Positions 51,331-64,000 of a stretch of 64,000 bases of DNA are shown piece after piece. The translations under genes and the position numbers were made by a program. The DNA lies in contig NW_019211454.1 in NCBI RefSeq assembly GCF_002443255.2, forward strand, positions 57,066,608-57,130,607, written 5' to 3'. Below the pieces are notes generated by a model, which was given only the letters and a program-made list of their open reading frames with translations, did no database searches and was not told the origin of the DNA. The DNA is from Varroa destructor. Taxonomy: Eukaryota; Arthropoda; Arachnida; Mesostigmata; Varroidae. Within the stretch, counting starts at the first letter, position 1. Every line of letters starts with the position of its first letter.

Positions 51331-52960
51331 TGTCGCCACAGTCGCTAGTTCATCTTTTTAACCTAATTTTCAATGTTGGCGCCAGCTCCTGGGCCGCTCA
51401 TCTCGCCCTTGCCCTCGTTTGTCCTCTCTCAGCTGCATCTAACGGCCACCTCGGGCCGTTGCAGTTCTTTCATATCCACTGGCTGGGCAAGGGAATAGGC
51501 GATCATTGGATCCGCTGTCGTCTGTGCTCGCCACCTGAAAAAGAAGCTCGCAACGGCTGCTGCTCCACGAGCACGCGACCCGACCAGGCACATACAGCAC
51601 CGAACGGACACAGGCCAGGGTGAGGCCATCCACCTGCTCCAAGAGTGGCCACCTTTAGCCGGCTTTTAGCAAGGGCTCCTCCTTCCAATTTAAGCCAGAC
51701 GAAGCTGATAAAGATCTGTCAAAATCAGCTGATTTCGTTAGAAAGGGAGGGTGGTTAAACATCCAAATATTCAGTGAAACCTAATTCCAAAGTGCTCATC
51801 TCCAGAAGTCAACGCACGCTGTTGCTGCCTCGAATCCACGATTGAAAAAATAGCTGTTCTTTCAAGCTTCTGTTCGCTGTTGTTCTGTAACTGTGTAATG
51901 TGTGTGCGCATACTTAAACCCCAGACTTCGTTATCGAAACTACAAAGTCGAAGTAAGAAGCTGTCCGTTGTTACTGCTGGCGTTATGTAACAGGCTACAT
52001 ATGCTTGAAAAAAGGAACGTTAAAGGCGAGACGCACTCGCCCAGAGACAAGAATAGCTAACCCGCCCAGTACAATAGCAAGCTCATTTCGAAGATTTGTT
52101 ACTCTTCTGAGCTGTTTATGTCACAACACGAGTGAGTACTATCTGTGTTAGCGACAAGTACCTTGATAGCAAGAGCACCCGAGTGAAGCTGAAGGGCCGG
52201 TACAGTGAAGCTCTGCAGTCCGCAACCTGCCCTCGACTAAGCGACCACCTTCATCACCTATTAGGCAGAGCAAAATTGAATTAAGGCTGTCGGATATCCG
52301 CGTCAGTAACTATAGGTGCAAAAAACAGATACGAACTTTCAGCAAGAGTTCAGCTGTCACTTTTCCTAGGGCCAATGCTGTTGGCGCCACCAGCCGTTGC
52401 GTCAATTGTGCATGTGCGTTTGTGACTGCCACATGCGGTGTGCCGTTGCACTGTACAGATCGAATGATAAGCTAGCTACAAAATAGCTAGTTGCCGTTCG
52501 TGGTGCATCAACGAAGAGATCACGGCCCCATCATCGGTCGACACCATCAGCATATTATAAACAAAAGCATTCACAACGACTTCGAGAAAGCACACGATCA
52601 ACAGTCAGCAGTCGTCGCCGTTGCCTTTTCTGTGGTCTCTCTTAATCGTGGCTTACTAGCGGTGGTTGAATCGTTAGAAACGCGGGCGTTCGATCGTTCT
52701 TGTATGACTGTTTCGCTAGTCGTAGCGTAGTGATAGCGCGGTGCGGTAACGGCGAATTTTGTAAGTTCCCAAAGAGCCGGTGGGTGTACGCGAATACGAT
52801 CCACGTTCGACGCTGTGCTAGATAAATTTTATTTATGGCGTAAACTTCAAGTGTAAAAGTAGTGAACTAATGATCTGAAGGGAAATCGCCTGTTACGCCT
52901 GCTGTTCGTAAACCTTGTGGCTTGTTCTGTGTATCGTCAAGAGTGATAATCACATAGACA
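51331..52960 (+). promoter_or_regulatory. Upstream and 5' region of the ceramide synthase gene
   Basis: GC-richer than the DNA on either side, especially 51370-51680 and 52380-52800, with many CpG. Frames at 51330-51623 and 52491-52730 (plus) and their minus partners overlap each other in several frames, as GC-rich noncoding DNA does. The translation start at 52961 follows a stop-rich leader. I cannot place a transcription start. Confidence 0.35.
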
Positions 52961-53154
52961 ATGGAGACCGTCATTCGAGAGAAGTTATTGGCGTTCAGTC
53001 AGTGGTTCTGGAATGAAGATGTCTGGCTACCCCCTGGCACCACTTGGGCACATATAAAGGACACGTCAAAAGTGAACTACGCCCAAATTGAACAGCTGTA
53101 CCACGCATTCTATGTCGCATTAATCCTGTTTATAATTCGGATTGTCGTTGAGAA
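52961..53154 (+). CDS. schlank: Ceramide synthase, first coding exon (gene continues past the window)
   Basis: ATG in good context (GACAATGG) opens METVIREKLLAFSQWFWNED, then VWLPPGTTWAHIKD, and after a short spacer a hydrophobic segment (AFYVALILFIIRIVVE), the first transmembrane helix. The frame ends at donor GTAAGT (53155) after GAG AA, phase 2. Ceramide synthases start this way: Drosophila schlank has WLPPNTTWADI and vertebrate CERS proteins WLPENVSWADL, followed by a membrane helix ending in R.xxE(R/K). The enzyme N-acylates sphingoid bases in the ER membrane using fatty acyl-CoA. The catalytic Lag1/TLC part (with its HH motif) and the homeobox-like part are not in this window, so intron 1 exceeds 10.8 kb or the next exons are misassembled. 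Confidence 0.8.
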
Positions 53155-54950
53155 GTAAGTACTAAGCACGACATACTTAGAAGACACTAAATAATACGCT
53201 TAGTCAGTCCCGCCACTCATTTAAGCGGTCGCATAATGCCATATTGGACTAATAGCTTTGTCTCTGATACCTAGAGCGCAGCAAATCGACTCCAAAGTCC
53301 TTACTACAATAGACACAGTTATACAACGATATATATAAAGATATATTTATACCGTCGTTTCACTATGCACTGAAGCCACATTTGTTCGTTATCTTTCTCT
53401 GTGGTCTTTGAACAATTTATTCGGTAAGAATACTTCAATTTGTCCGATGACCTATACGATTAGAATCATTTAGCAAAATGAATAATCCTTCCAGAACGAA
53501 AGTGGAAACGGCCTTAGACAGTCGAACTTTGCACGCTGATTGTGAGTATTTGTCAGCACGGGGGAAGTGGGGGATACGTTTTGATCGCCTTTACTGCTAC
53601 TACGAGTGTACAGGGCTTCGTGTCTGGTTCGGTTGCAGTGCAGCTGTTGGTGTGACCACTTTATTCTTGATGATCGAGTTCGGTATTGAGTATTTAGTAA
53701 GATATGGTGATATAATCGGTAATGTTCGTGGCTGGCTCACTTGATCAACAGTGTCAAGCTGCTGTCAGCTTCTAGCAATAATAATAATGATGATAGTCAG
53801 CGTCAATACCATCACTAATGCAACTACAGATGCACTGATTATTACGCTATTCTTCATTTCTATATAAATTCCAGTTAGTGCTAACCCGCAGCGTCTGACA
53901 GATTGCTACTGCTGTAGAGCCTCTCGTATAGAACGAAATAAGAAATTCAATAAGTAATATTACGGTTTGTGCTAGCTGCAGCATTCAGCGATTCCTCTAG
54001 TACAGGTGTTTATCTACTGATGTGCCGCAAAGATACGGTCATTCGCAACTCAAATCCCGCTGCCTCTACCGTTCAACGTTGAGCCCGTTTTCACACTGAG
54101 ATAGATGGTCACGGTTCAGCAAGTATCGCAACGTTGCTTTTCGAGCGAAGTAGAAAGAGGACGAAACGGAGGACGGCATGATGAGGAATGAAGAAGACTG
54201 AGACCTCTAAGTGAAGTACATTCATATGCAGTTTTGAACAGATCGGGCTAATCCTTTGTTGTTTTTCTATTTGTCGCAGAGTTATCATCGTCGGACCTCG
54301 TTATTTCATTTGATTATCATCTTCAACAGTTTGGTACTCTTTTCGTGATGGCTGTCGTTGTACACATCGAACTGACTTTTCCGTCCGTCGACTTGTCCAG
54401 AGAATCCCATGCGTCGCTACGCGTATTGCTTTGTATCCACCTGTCTGTTGGTTGTTCCGCCTAGGCTGTGTATCACTGTGATTCAGTGACATTTTGCATC
54501 GGGCGCCGTAGCCGCAGCGATCGTTGAAACTCCTCATCATCCACTTGTGGGTCGACCGACACTTACGGACGCAGCGGCGGCGACGCAGACGCCAGCACCA
54601 ACCGGCAAAGCCACTCAATAGGAATCCTTTGTTTAATTATAGTTGTCCCGTTGCTGCTTAGAGTTGGTACTTGCTCTTTTGTAACGTGATACTGCCGTTA
54701 TTGGCCCTGACGTTGCTGTCCAGTCGCGATCGCGTGCCGGACTAGACTTATCCTTCCAGTTACCTAGGGTCGGCCTGCTTCGCTCGTACTGCCCTCTAGT
54801 TAAACTGTCATATAGTTTTAATTGTGCAAATTAAATTTGCTAGTAACTCGTCGTCGTTGAAGGATTAACAAATATTGAATAGGCCATAATTGTCATTGTA
54901 AAGGTGATTTGATGTAATAGGTGTAACAATAAGTTCTATGATGCACACTA

Positions 54951-54968
54951 CTGCTGCTGCTGCTGCTG
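54951..54968. repeat. (CTG)n microsatellite
   Basis: Six CTG units. Confidence 0.9.
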
Positions 54969-57488
54969 GGGCCGTCCACCTATAATATCTATATGCGTAA
55001 CGGCTATAGAGCCTTACATGAATGGTCTCTAATGCTGATGGTGTTAGTGATAATAATGATAGAGGAATACAAAGTTCTACTTGAATAGTCGAGGATAAGC
55101 TGCCGCTTAGAAATGGAGAAAGAATTGAAACGTCTGGCTCTTTTGGGAAGTTGTTTGTAGCTCCTGAACGAAATAGATATATTGAAAAGCGAGCCTTCAA
55201 ACAGGTCTCTTTCAAATTATCCGCACACACAACGTTTTTCAGGTATTGGCATTCTTAAGCGGAGTGTAACATAAAAAGAAAGGACAATTCGTGTCTTCCA
55301 TTCTCACGATGAATCAAACGTAAGCAGCTGCCCTGCAGTTATTTAGTAGGGGCAAACAACATTGTTTGAATAACCAAGATTATAGAAGTGATATTAATTC
55401 CTAGATATTATTATCTCGTTCATCTATTCAAACAGGAATCAAATTGTTAAGCCAGTGCTACTACATAGTGCTTGCTTGTTCCGCGAATTACAGACTAGCC
55501 AGCTATGAAAGTGCCGTCGCGGACGGATAAATGACTCAACCTAGGTTTAGTCACTCTCGCCATACATCCCCATTATTTAATAATTTCTTCGCAGGGACTA
55601 CTACCACTGACCTTTAAGGTCCCCTTTTTCTTCTTTTACCTTAGTGTAACATATTTAATTTTTTCATTACCGCCCGTTGAGTCGGTGTCGCTGCGTGCTT
55701 TTCTGCCTCTTCTATGGCTGTCACACTCAGACACATCGTATGTGTGATTCGTAGAAACACGAGGAAAAACACGTAGGTCTCACAATGACGATGTATTAGT
55801 ACAACCCGAACTTTACTTGCAATGGGTCGAGAGAAGATATACGTGTGAATTAATAATTACCGTAGCGTCAGCCATGGGATATGATTATTAGAAACTTTCG
55901 ATATAAAACATAGATGCTAACGTGTGTTGTTTAAGTGGCGCCTCGTGTAGAATAAAAAGTTGAATTAGTTGCACCCTTATTGTTAAAACGGGTAGTTTCA
56001 TTCATAGCGAAATCTCAATAACAAAGACAGGGAAATTCGGAACAGGTGACCAATGGCGTTTTGGCTATTAGACGCCATTGGGAAAAGTTCAGTTGGTAAT
56101 GGCGAACGGTTTTGTTGTCGCCAACGGTTGGCTTTTGATTAACGAAAATTCAACGTAAAACAACGTAACAGCCCGGTCTAATTGATCAACGGCGGTGTTT
56201 GCGTTGTACTACTCTATTTTCATAGCTGGTGCTGATCGCCGAATGCAGCGGCATGCGCAACATACTTCATAGAATACGTTTGACGGCCCTTGTAATCACT
56301 CAATATCAAGTGGTCTGTTGTTTTGTTTGTGGATTGCTGGTATCGCACAAGGTGACGAGAGACTTCCTTACTCCAAATGTGGTTCGATACAATTCTAGCG
56401 TAAGAAACTCTACGAAGGAAATGAGGTCATATCGTCATGTTACTTCGGTAAAAGGTGGCCTGACCGCTCCAAGCATGATTCATTTTAAAAAAAAAATTAC
56501 TATGAGCGGTAACTACAATTATAAACAGTAAAAGCAACATTGGGTCGTTACAGGCAGCCTCATACATAGCTGTACATAATCTGCATGTACAGATTAATCG
56601 ATGTACGTTATTTAAATGGCACATTCCATTGTTTTGCGTCCATTGTATTGAGCGAGCGGGTCTACAATCGGAGAACATTGAAAAATACGACTAGAACAAA
56701 TAGGCCATAACAGTTTAGGGCAGCTAAGGGGAATTCGCATGATGGATTTGTGCTTCCATGTGCACGTATGCGAGCGTTTATAACATTTAGTGCCAGCATT
56801 AATAATACAACTGTTACCTCCATTATATTGTATAACGCAAACGTGCACCACGGCACTTCTTGGATCATCGCCATATGTAGGCGGCTCGTATAATCATCAG
56901 GAGGCGAAAAGAAAGCACGAGATTTTGCAGAGATCATACATGACGGCTTTCAATGCAAGGCCGGGCATACATGTGCTAATACCAGAGACGTAAGTTAGCT
57001 CGGGTTGACTGGTGGCTTATACGAGAAAATGAGCAAATAAAAATTCGTTTAACTTTAACATGAAAGATATAGCATTTATGCATTGTCAAACGATGCCCAG
57101 GTAGTGCCTCGAAGGGCGAGAGATGCCTTTATCGAATACTCAACACCTATCCAGCTTGTCATATTGTCGAATAGGTGTGCGTTTGCTGCGCTAAAATAAT
57201 AGCGAAGTACGATTGTTTGCCATAGATCAAACATGGTGGTCATTGAGCAGGAAAGTAGCAAAGGCGGACGGACACAATGAGCATATACGATAAGCGAACT
57301 TTACGTATAATTAGTGTATGAAATTAAAAAGAGCAAAGTCTTTTAAATAAAAGTACGAGGCTCGCTCTTCGTTTGGGATACGTATGCCAGTATTATATTT
57401 TCGAGGAGCGTGCCAGCGCAAGCTATTACTCATATAGTGAATCATTTACACGGGTTCAAAGGGTGGAAATATATAATAAGCCCGGTGT

Positions 57489-57557
57489 ACATTTGATATA
57501 TGTATATATGTATCATTCATATATATATATATATATATATGAATGATACATTTGATA
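57489..57557. repeat. 44-bp perfect palindrome inside 10-bp direct repeats
   Basis: Arms ATGTATCATTCAT (57508-57520) and ATGAATGATACAT (57539-57551) are exact reverse complements around an (AT)9 core, so all 44 bases can form one hairpin. ACATTTGATA occurs at 57489-57498 and again at 57548-57557, overlapping the right arm. Confidence 0.9.
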
Positions 57558-58121
57558 AGAAATTGTCTTCTCTTTATCAGTTATGAATTATGCCTGTTAC
57601 GTTTATTACGCCAAATGGGTGCACTCAGTCTATTGTTCGATAATCTCGCTAAAGTCACCTATTACACCTAGGTAGATCATCTTGACGTTTAAATCTCTTT
57701 TCTACACTTCGTAACTACATGTAAAACACGATTCAACTTTACTATCCTAATTCCATTGAACTTCTGAGCATTAATTTGAGCTCTATTTGTCCCATACTTA
57801 ATCTTTGTGCAGCCCTCTAAAAAGATAGACGTTTTACTGGTATCTGCATTTGGGTGGGTGGAAGCAATAGAATACAGCTCAACCTAAAGTTCTTGTTTCT
57901 CTAACAACAGAATAGTGCCAAAAGTTGCTAAGGAGGAAAGTTTTTCACTAATGGCAAGTGTTATGCTATTAGAAAGAACTAACTGACATGGTTGTAAATT
58001 CTATGAACAAAGAACTTGGCTCGTGCGGTGCCCTTGACAACACGGCCGCGTCAATCGTTATCTTAAAAAATAACTTTGTTCATTTACATACAATGTGTAA
58101 TGTTGATGTGTGTAACGTTGA

Positions 58122-58157
58122 AATCCCGCTACGTTCGTTAACGAACGTAGCGGGATT
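58122..58157. repeat. 36-bp perfect palindrome without a loop
   Basis: The left arm AATCCCGCTACGTTCGTT (58122-58139) is followed at once by its exact reverse complement, centred on GTTAAC. Pairing breaks on the next base on both sides. The arms are 50% GC in AT-rich DNA. Confidence 0.95.
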
Positions 58158-61100
58158 CGTCATATGCAACATAAATGTGAATCAATACAAACGTTTTTGC
58201 TCTGTGCAAACAGCTATTATGTAGTAATGATGCGTAGAAGAAATAGTCAGTTGGTAATTCTTAGGGACTAAGCGGACAGTTGGCATAATTTCGATGAAGC
58301 GTTGTAATCCTCGTTGTAACATGTTTGACGGATGTACACTTTCACCATTCACGATTTATATGGGTGAAGGGTCACCGTAAAAACGGAGCCGTTAACAATT
58401 TATTCGAAGAGAGATAAGCAAAATGTACTGGCAGATTTGGATTTTCGGTACCACTCCACGTATATAGCTTGCGCAAACGTGGGTTGTCGTTATTGTTGTT
58501 CGACCCTAAGATAAAAATTGTCACTTGAAAAACGACGACAGTACTACATCAATTGTGGTAATTTGTTTATGTAAATTCGCTTGTAAACGTATAACACTTA
58601 CGTTCAAATGAGCAGTAAGCGAAATCAATTTCCAATATCTTTCATCAGACAGCAAAATTCATCATAAAAGTGACCTTCTTCCAAAAACTTTGCGATGGAC
58701 GACGACAGACGGCATAAAAAGGTCAACGCGAACAAAAAGTATGTTTATTTATTATCTTAACAGAATTGTTTATACTGAAACGAATATCGTCTACAACATT
58801 GAAATGCACTATTGACACTCGTAAGGAACGCATATAATTTAGGTTAAAAGTATCATACGAGTACAACAAAAATGAACAGGAAATGTCTCCAATATGCTGC
58901 TACATAGTTGTCGTCTGCAATAGATGTAATATACAAATGCGAATGCCTATCGTAAGTTGGCAGCTAGCACCCACTGAACGCTAAGTAACTGCATATATAA
59001 GTAAGTGTTAATTAGTGACGTTTTTCGTCCGTCACCACTTCGTGTTAAGCCGTTCGTCCTGTGTTCTTAATAGTTATATTATACAATCGAAGCATAACTT
59101 TCCCGATGTCGCCTACGATGAACTTTCAGTAATCTGAGCGATTGTGCCTATATATAATACATGGAGATGACACGCGGCGCAACTTTGTCGTATTTTGATG
59201 GGTGAAGCTCTGCCTCCCGTAGCTTTTTTTTTCCCAATTTGTGTGCGCCTCCGAGTTGGTGGATGTCAGGGCCGCCAACGACAGCGTATAATCGAATCAA
59301 GTTCCATAAAAGGCAGAGCACTTCATTTCTTCCGCGCGGCCCTATTTATGTCGAACCCCACTCCCTTTTTTTCTTATATCGACGTTGTGCCGATAGAATG
59401 ATTTTCTCCTGTGAGCGCTATAAAAGTAAAATAGTGTGTTTAAGAGGGCTCGTGGCAGACACTGGTTTGATTTCCAGATAAATGGCGCTATTTAGATCGT
59501 TTAGCGCTGAAAAGGTCTGTTAACCTATTTTCGTTCGCATAAACGGGCGTTTATTACCTCTATGCTTTCGTACCAGTTTCTTCTGAGATAATGTCGTCGT
59601 AAGGAACGTTGTCCATAACAACGTCCGTTTTAATTAAAATTCGCCCATTGTATAACGACACTTTTCAAAGCAATTTTATCCCGTAAACTTTTTTTTTGAA
59701 AGAAGTTCTAAAACGAGCACACACTATTACGCCTGCAATTACATCTTCGATATTATGCGACCTTTTGTTGCATCTAAATGGAAATAATAGCGAAAGCATT
59801 TGAGGAAAAGTTGCGTTAACTGCACAATAAACGAATTGCAACTGTGTGTGCCTCTGCATAAAACAGGATTGTCACAAAAAAAAACGTTCGACAATTGTGT
59901 TTTCGATAACAGCATTGCCATAATAGAAGCTCTTGCTGTTCGCCAATTCTCTATCGCCAATTTGCCGGCTTAACAAATCATCAAGTGCACTTAGAATTGC
60001 TTGTTCTCTTGCCTTGCAAACAAACCATTGACAGTGAGAGAAAAAATCGCAGACGTAATAAGTTGCGAGCTACTCTGAACGAACCCGATGAATACGTGGG
60101 CAAGAGTCTTTTAGCCCTGGCATGGTTCTATCGTGTTTGCGTACATATTTTACTGCTCCTTTCAGAACGCTCGGTCGTGGCCTAAACCGCATGGGATGCC
60201 ATCGACTTGTACGCGGCTCTCCGCGTAGCGCGGAACGTTTTACAGTCGTTCAAGTAAACGACGAAAAGATGGTATTCGACTTCGATGTAAATGTTGCCGT
60301 AGCCGATTTTAACGAATATGAAACCCATTCAAACGAATCTATTATGATAGCCTGTTTCCGATTAACGAGCCCACGAAAAAACGCTTTCAATCTACGATCA
60401 ACTTCAGACGTTAACGTTTTAGCTGATCTAGGCAAAGGTACGTAAAAAGGTGCGCAACACTGCTATACGAGGCAATCTCGTTCAGTGGCTTTTGTAGGGC
60501 GCTCGAAGCGGGCTCACATTTGTCAGTCCTCGATTCCTCTGGCTCAGTGAGTTAATTGGATGTTTCAAAAAACCAACTGCCCAACCGCGCAACAGAGGCC
60601 AGCCAACGAACCGACACGGAAAGGTGATAAAAGGACACTCACATTAAAGTCGCCAAACTATAGAAGATCACATACTGGTTCTGCTAATTAAACGGTAACA
60701 TCAATAAACGGTGAACCGGGTAATGAGTGTATTTTTCTCTACAGGGCTAACCTTTATTACGAGTTTGCAGAAAGTATGGGTCTGACTAAAACTATTATTA
60801 AATGTAGAAGATTCTGCAGAGTGCATGCTACGTGTGCATCCAAGATGCATCCAAAACCCGACAAATTATTATATATGAACGTGCGCTGTTTTCGACACTT
60901 TAACGCGCACCTTTTCGAGATTACGTCTATTGACGACGTGCACTTTTGCTAGCGATACCATTAACTTCGGGCTATGCAATGCGCCTGAGGGAAAATAATG
61001 GACGGTCGATCATCATAGCATTCCTTTTTCCTTACAAATAGGTTTTTATTTGTCAGCGCGTCTCGGTGGCTCGGTAAGTCAATGCTTCAAGATAGCCTTG

Positions 61101-63311
61101 CTTCAATTGTTTTACAAACGAAGGCTGTAGTCAATATTCCTCCATTGACACAAAGACCTGTGCTACAACTAAACAGGTGTTGTAGGCGGTTCTCAGAAGT
61201 TGTGAGAGCGTGTCGCTTAAACTTCCGTTCACCGTCTGGAGCAAGGTAATATCGGGGGTGGGGTGGCAAGAATGGGCCCGGCAGGCGGACGTCATCTCAA
61301 CGACGTCCCGATGCAGATCGTACCAGGCCTTGGCGAACGACGGACAGCTTGACAGATCTACTCTTAGGCCTATTGAGGTACGCTGAACGACGTCGGTCGC
61401 GCGTTCGTATCGGTTCGTGCTGTTAGGAACAATACTAAACGTATTAGCGATTGTATGAAAGGAAATAGTGAAACGTCGGGTCAAGTGCAAGTAGCGATGA
61501 CATTTATGTTCACCATAAATTTGGCAGACCACCTCTCAGTGGAGATCGAAGGCCGGTATCGAATCTAAGCAATTGTTTTATGTCTAATAGATGACTATCA
61601 GGGCGTAAATGACGTTGAAGCAATCACGTTCGTTCGTTTCTCCGGTCAATCCGAAATGATGGCTACGAATTCGGTATAGTTCTAGAGCTGTGCCAAACTA
61701 TCAGACCGATAAAAACTGCGAAATAACTTACTGCGAACAAAAATATCTGATAAATAATGACCAACTAATAAAACTCTGATTGTTGGGTTGCTCGCTGCTG
61801 GTTATGTTTGCATCCATTCAAATCGATAGAAAGAATAAACAAAACTATATTAGTAAACATAATACCATAGAGAATAATGAATTACATTACGCTTATGTTC
61901 AAGATCACATGTCACAGATACTGGGTACGTCCTGTGCGACGTAGACACCATTGGTACAGCTATGCCGATACGTGGAACTACATTATTATTGTCGATGGAG
62001 GTAGTTTCTCGCTCGACAGAAACGTTCCAGAATGGAAAAGATGTTTGCAAATGGTTTGCGGTTGCCAGTATTCGCCAGCTGTGGTAAATGATGAATGGCG
62101 TCGTATTGCCGAGCATGTTTTCGAGTACGATCCGAACGTGCCGGCACTAATCGACCTTCAATAAAATTAGCATTGTAATTTTAACCTGTCTCGACAGAAA
62201 ACCACAAGCAGACCTATTTACTTCTTCCTTGCTTTCTGTGTTCATTTTGTTTATCGACTGAGCAAATGTCATTTAGTGCAGTTTCTAACCGTTTCTAAAC
62301 GTCGACGACAGAATGATGGATTAATGTTGTCTTCTGACGATAAATGGTAGGTCGATTTGATAGAAAGGACCCGAAGACACGAAACTTTCACAAAAGGAGA
62401 ACCAAAAGACGGTCGAAATGCGGGCGCAATGGAGCAGGGCTAAAGCATACGAACAGCATGTATGTACAGGCACGCACAGACATAAATGTCTATAAATATA
62501 TATTTAGATATATGGGCGAAGTAACACGCGATCGAGAAGTCTTCCCTGCGTTATGTTTATAGTGCATCAAATCACGCCTGGTCCATTAGCCGTTTGAACC
62601 ATGGCTTAATTCAGCGACTTCATATCTAAGCTGCCTGACGAGTTTGCCTAACAAGGGCAAATTTATGGGGCGCTAGTAGTACCCTGTATGAACTGCAGGC
62701 TGTACCATATCTAATATTGTAAGGTGTCGCTATAAAATGCTGGGACGCTACGTGATACCTGATTTCATCCTTGATTGACACAGTGCCCCTTCGCCCTTCT
62801 AGCGAGAATAACCGCTGCACGTACTATCCATACGCGTGGGCGATCAAATCAAACAGCATCTGACCTATTTAAATCAGGTTGACATCGCTCTTTTAGGCGT
62901 GCACCCAGGTTCTCGTTCGGATGCTGACGCACGTAGCAAGCTTAGCTTAAAATTAAAATCGCATATAGGAGAGATGTATAAAGAGATAAAGGTGGGAAAT
63001 AACAATCAAAATAAAAAGAGCTACCACTACAAAGCATTGAGTGGGTACCACACGGTACAAATCTGTCCGTTCAGAAACGAAATAGTTGACCAATCAAATG
63101 CGATAAAATGTTCGCGACTACGGGAACGTCAAAGCTGTTTGCCGTCGCCAACAATGAATCTGTGGCCACTCCGCAATCGATTGCAGTACAGTTCCACAGA
63201 CGAACGCTGGTTAACAAAAACATACCTAACTAATCAGAGTCTACAACAAAACTGGCTAGCTCTTCTTTTAGCTGATGGCTATTCTGGATAGAAGGTATAT
63301 TTGCGGATAGA

Positions 63312-63332
63312 TGTGTGTGTGTGTGTGTGTGT
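63312..63332. repeat. (TG)n microsatellite
   Basis: Ten TG units. Confidence 0.95.
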
Positions 63333-64000
63333 CATAGTGTGAGTATTATAGGGTTATGACGATCACAGCAGTAGTTTTGTTGCGCGTTTCTAAATCTAGC
63401 ACCTTGTTCTCAAGATGATCATCATCGTCACCCGTGTGGCTTGTTTCGTCTGCGTGGATGCAAGTATATCGGTTGTGTATGAATGAAGATGGCTAGTCAA
63501 TTACTTAATATCATTCACAATTAATGGCGCACGTTTCTCAGTTGACATTATTATTCTTTCGAAGACTCGCATCGAAGTAAATGAACCTAGTTAATCGGTG
63601 TCCTGCGCGAACTATCGAAGTGTTGGATGAGTTAGAACTTTGCAACAATTAGACGGCAGCTCGCAAGCACTCGCTTCAACCTCACATGTGTGCGTATTAG
63701 GTCGAGTAACAAGTTTTTGTAGTGACCGATCGATGGCATTAGCGTCGACTCAGCTAACTGTATATATCGTTTCTTAGAAGATGATTGATTACTTTGACTG
63801 TTGGGTGTGTGGTCTGTTGCTTTCATTAAGCTGCTGCAGTTGGACGTGATGCTTGAATGCATTCAGCCATTCAGCTCGAAAAGATGCGTCTTCGACATTG
63901 TCTCCTTTACTATTTGGAGAAAAAACGCTACCGGAGTAAAAATAATTCTTCCTAAAGTCGGCAACAAACGTGCGGTAAGTGTTATCATCTGGCGGTTTAA

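Larger units (their letters stand above)
53155..64000 (+). other. Presumed first intron of ceramide synthase
   Basis: No downstream ceramide synthase exon was recognised in 10.8 kb. Open frames at 56229-56531, 60122-60445, 61877-62164 and 62836-63291 show no family I know. A donor-flanked stretch at about 56898-56989 reads EAKRKHEILQRSYMTAFNAR and ends AC|GTAAGT, so it could be an exon of a nested gene. The 61877-62164 frame ends at CAATAAAAT, which combines stop and poly(A)-signal-like sequence. None is strong. Confidence 0.4.

Noticed and set aside
51330..51688. Several overlapping frames in both strands
   Set aside because: Simultaneous openness in many frames marks GC-rich noncoding DNA.
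53478..53744. 88-codon frame near the ceramide synthase exon
   Set aside because: Does not match ceramide synthase exon 2 and does not fit the phase-2 donor with a good acceptor.
60541..61100. A-box-like TGGCTCAGTGAG and TGGCTCGGTAAG strings
   Set aside because: No B-box at a suitable distance, so no tRNA or SINE is called.
62836..63291. 151-codon plus-strand frame
   Set aside because: Starts at GTG, has no motif I know, and its composition is like the surrounding DNA.

Overview
This is a eukaryotic window. The introns are of GT-AG type, many exons are short, and the intergenic DNA is AT-rich with microsatellites. The organism is probably an arthropod. A chelicerate such as a mite is my inference, because the central gene is a DAPK-type ankyrin/Roc-COR/death-domain protein (Drosophila keeps only a DRAK-type kinase), and the ceramide synthase start resembles Drosophila schlank. 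I cannot name a species. A 100-base N run at 5530-5629 shows this is an assembled scaffold.

Layout. 1-960 (minus strand) is a dead mariner-family transposase with several stops and a lost catalytic Asp. 961-24973 holds almost nothing I can name: one isolated plus-strand first-exon candidate (5277-5420), GC-richer blocks at about 13.0-13.8 and 22.5-23.9 kb, and two strong CTCF-like sites. 25.0-26.57 kb is a GC-richer block that looks like a promoter and 5' region. 26571-45137 is the main gene. 45.1-51.3 kb is AT-rich spacer with a GC-rich islet, a tRNA-like SINE candidate and a 72-bp tandem duplication. 51.3-52.96 kb is the upstream region of a ceramide synthase gene whose first coding exon is 52961-53154. 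The rest of the window (53155-64000) looks like its very long first intron, which carries two striking palindromes.

The main gene is a DAPK homologue. Thirty exons from 30850 to 45137 were joined by eye. Every junction keeps frame through 29 introns and gives 1212 residues: about nine ankyrin repeats, a Roc GTPase with readable G1, G3 and G4 motifs, a COR-like region, a death domain and a serine-rich C-terminus ending like vertebrate DAPK1. Five ankyrin exons are exactly 99 nt and one is 198 nt, all phase 0, so one exon equals one repeat. The only plausible upstream coding exon (26571-26789) starts with ATG after an in-frame stop and ends in the phase the ankyrin part needs. It encodes an acidic leader with a basic Trp-containing segment, not a kinase. 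I found no kinase signature in the window, so this locus may encode a kinase-less DAPK, at least as one isoform.

Inside one DAPK intron (40497-41462) lies a second coding-like sequence, broken by one stop and two frameshifts and followed by AATAAA and a short A-run. It is probably a processed pseudogene of a protein I do not recognise.
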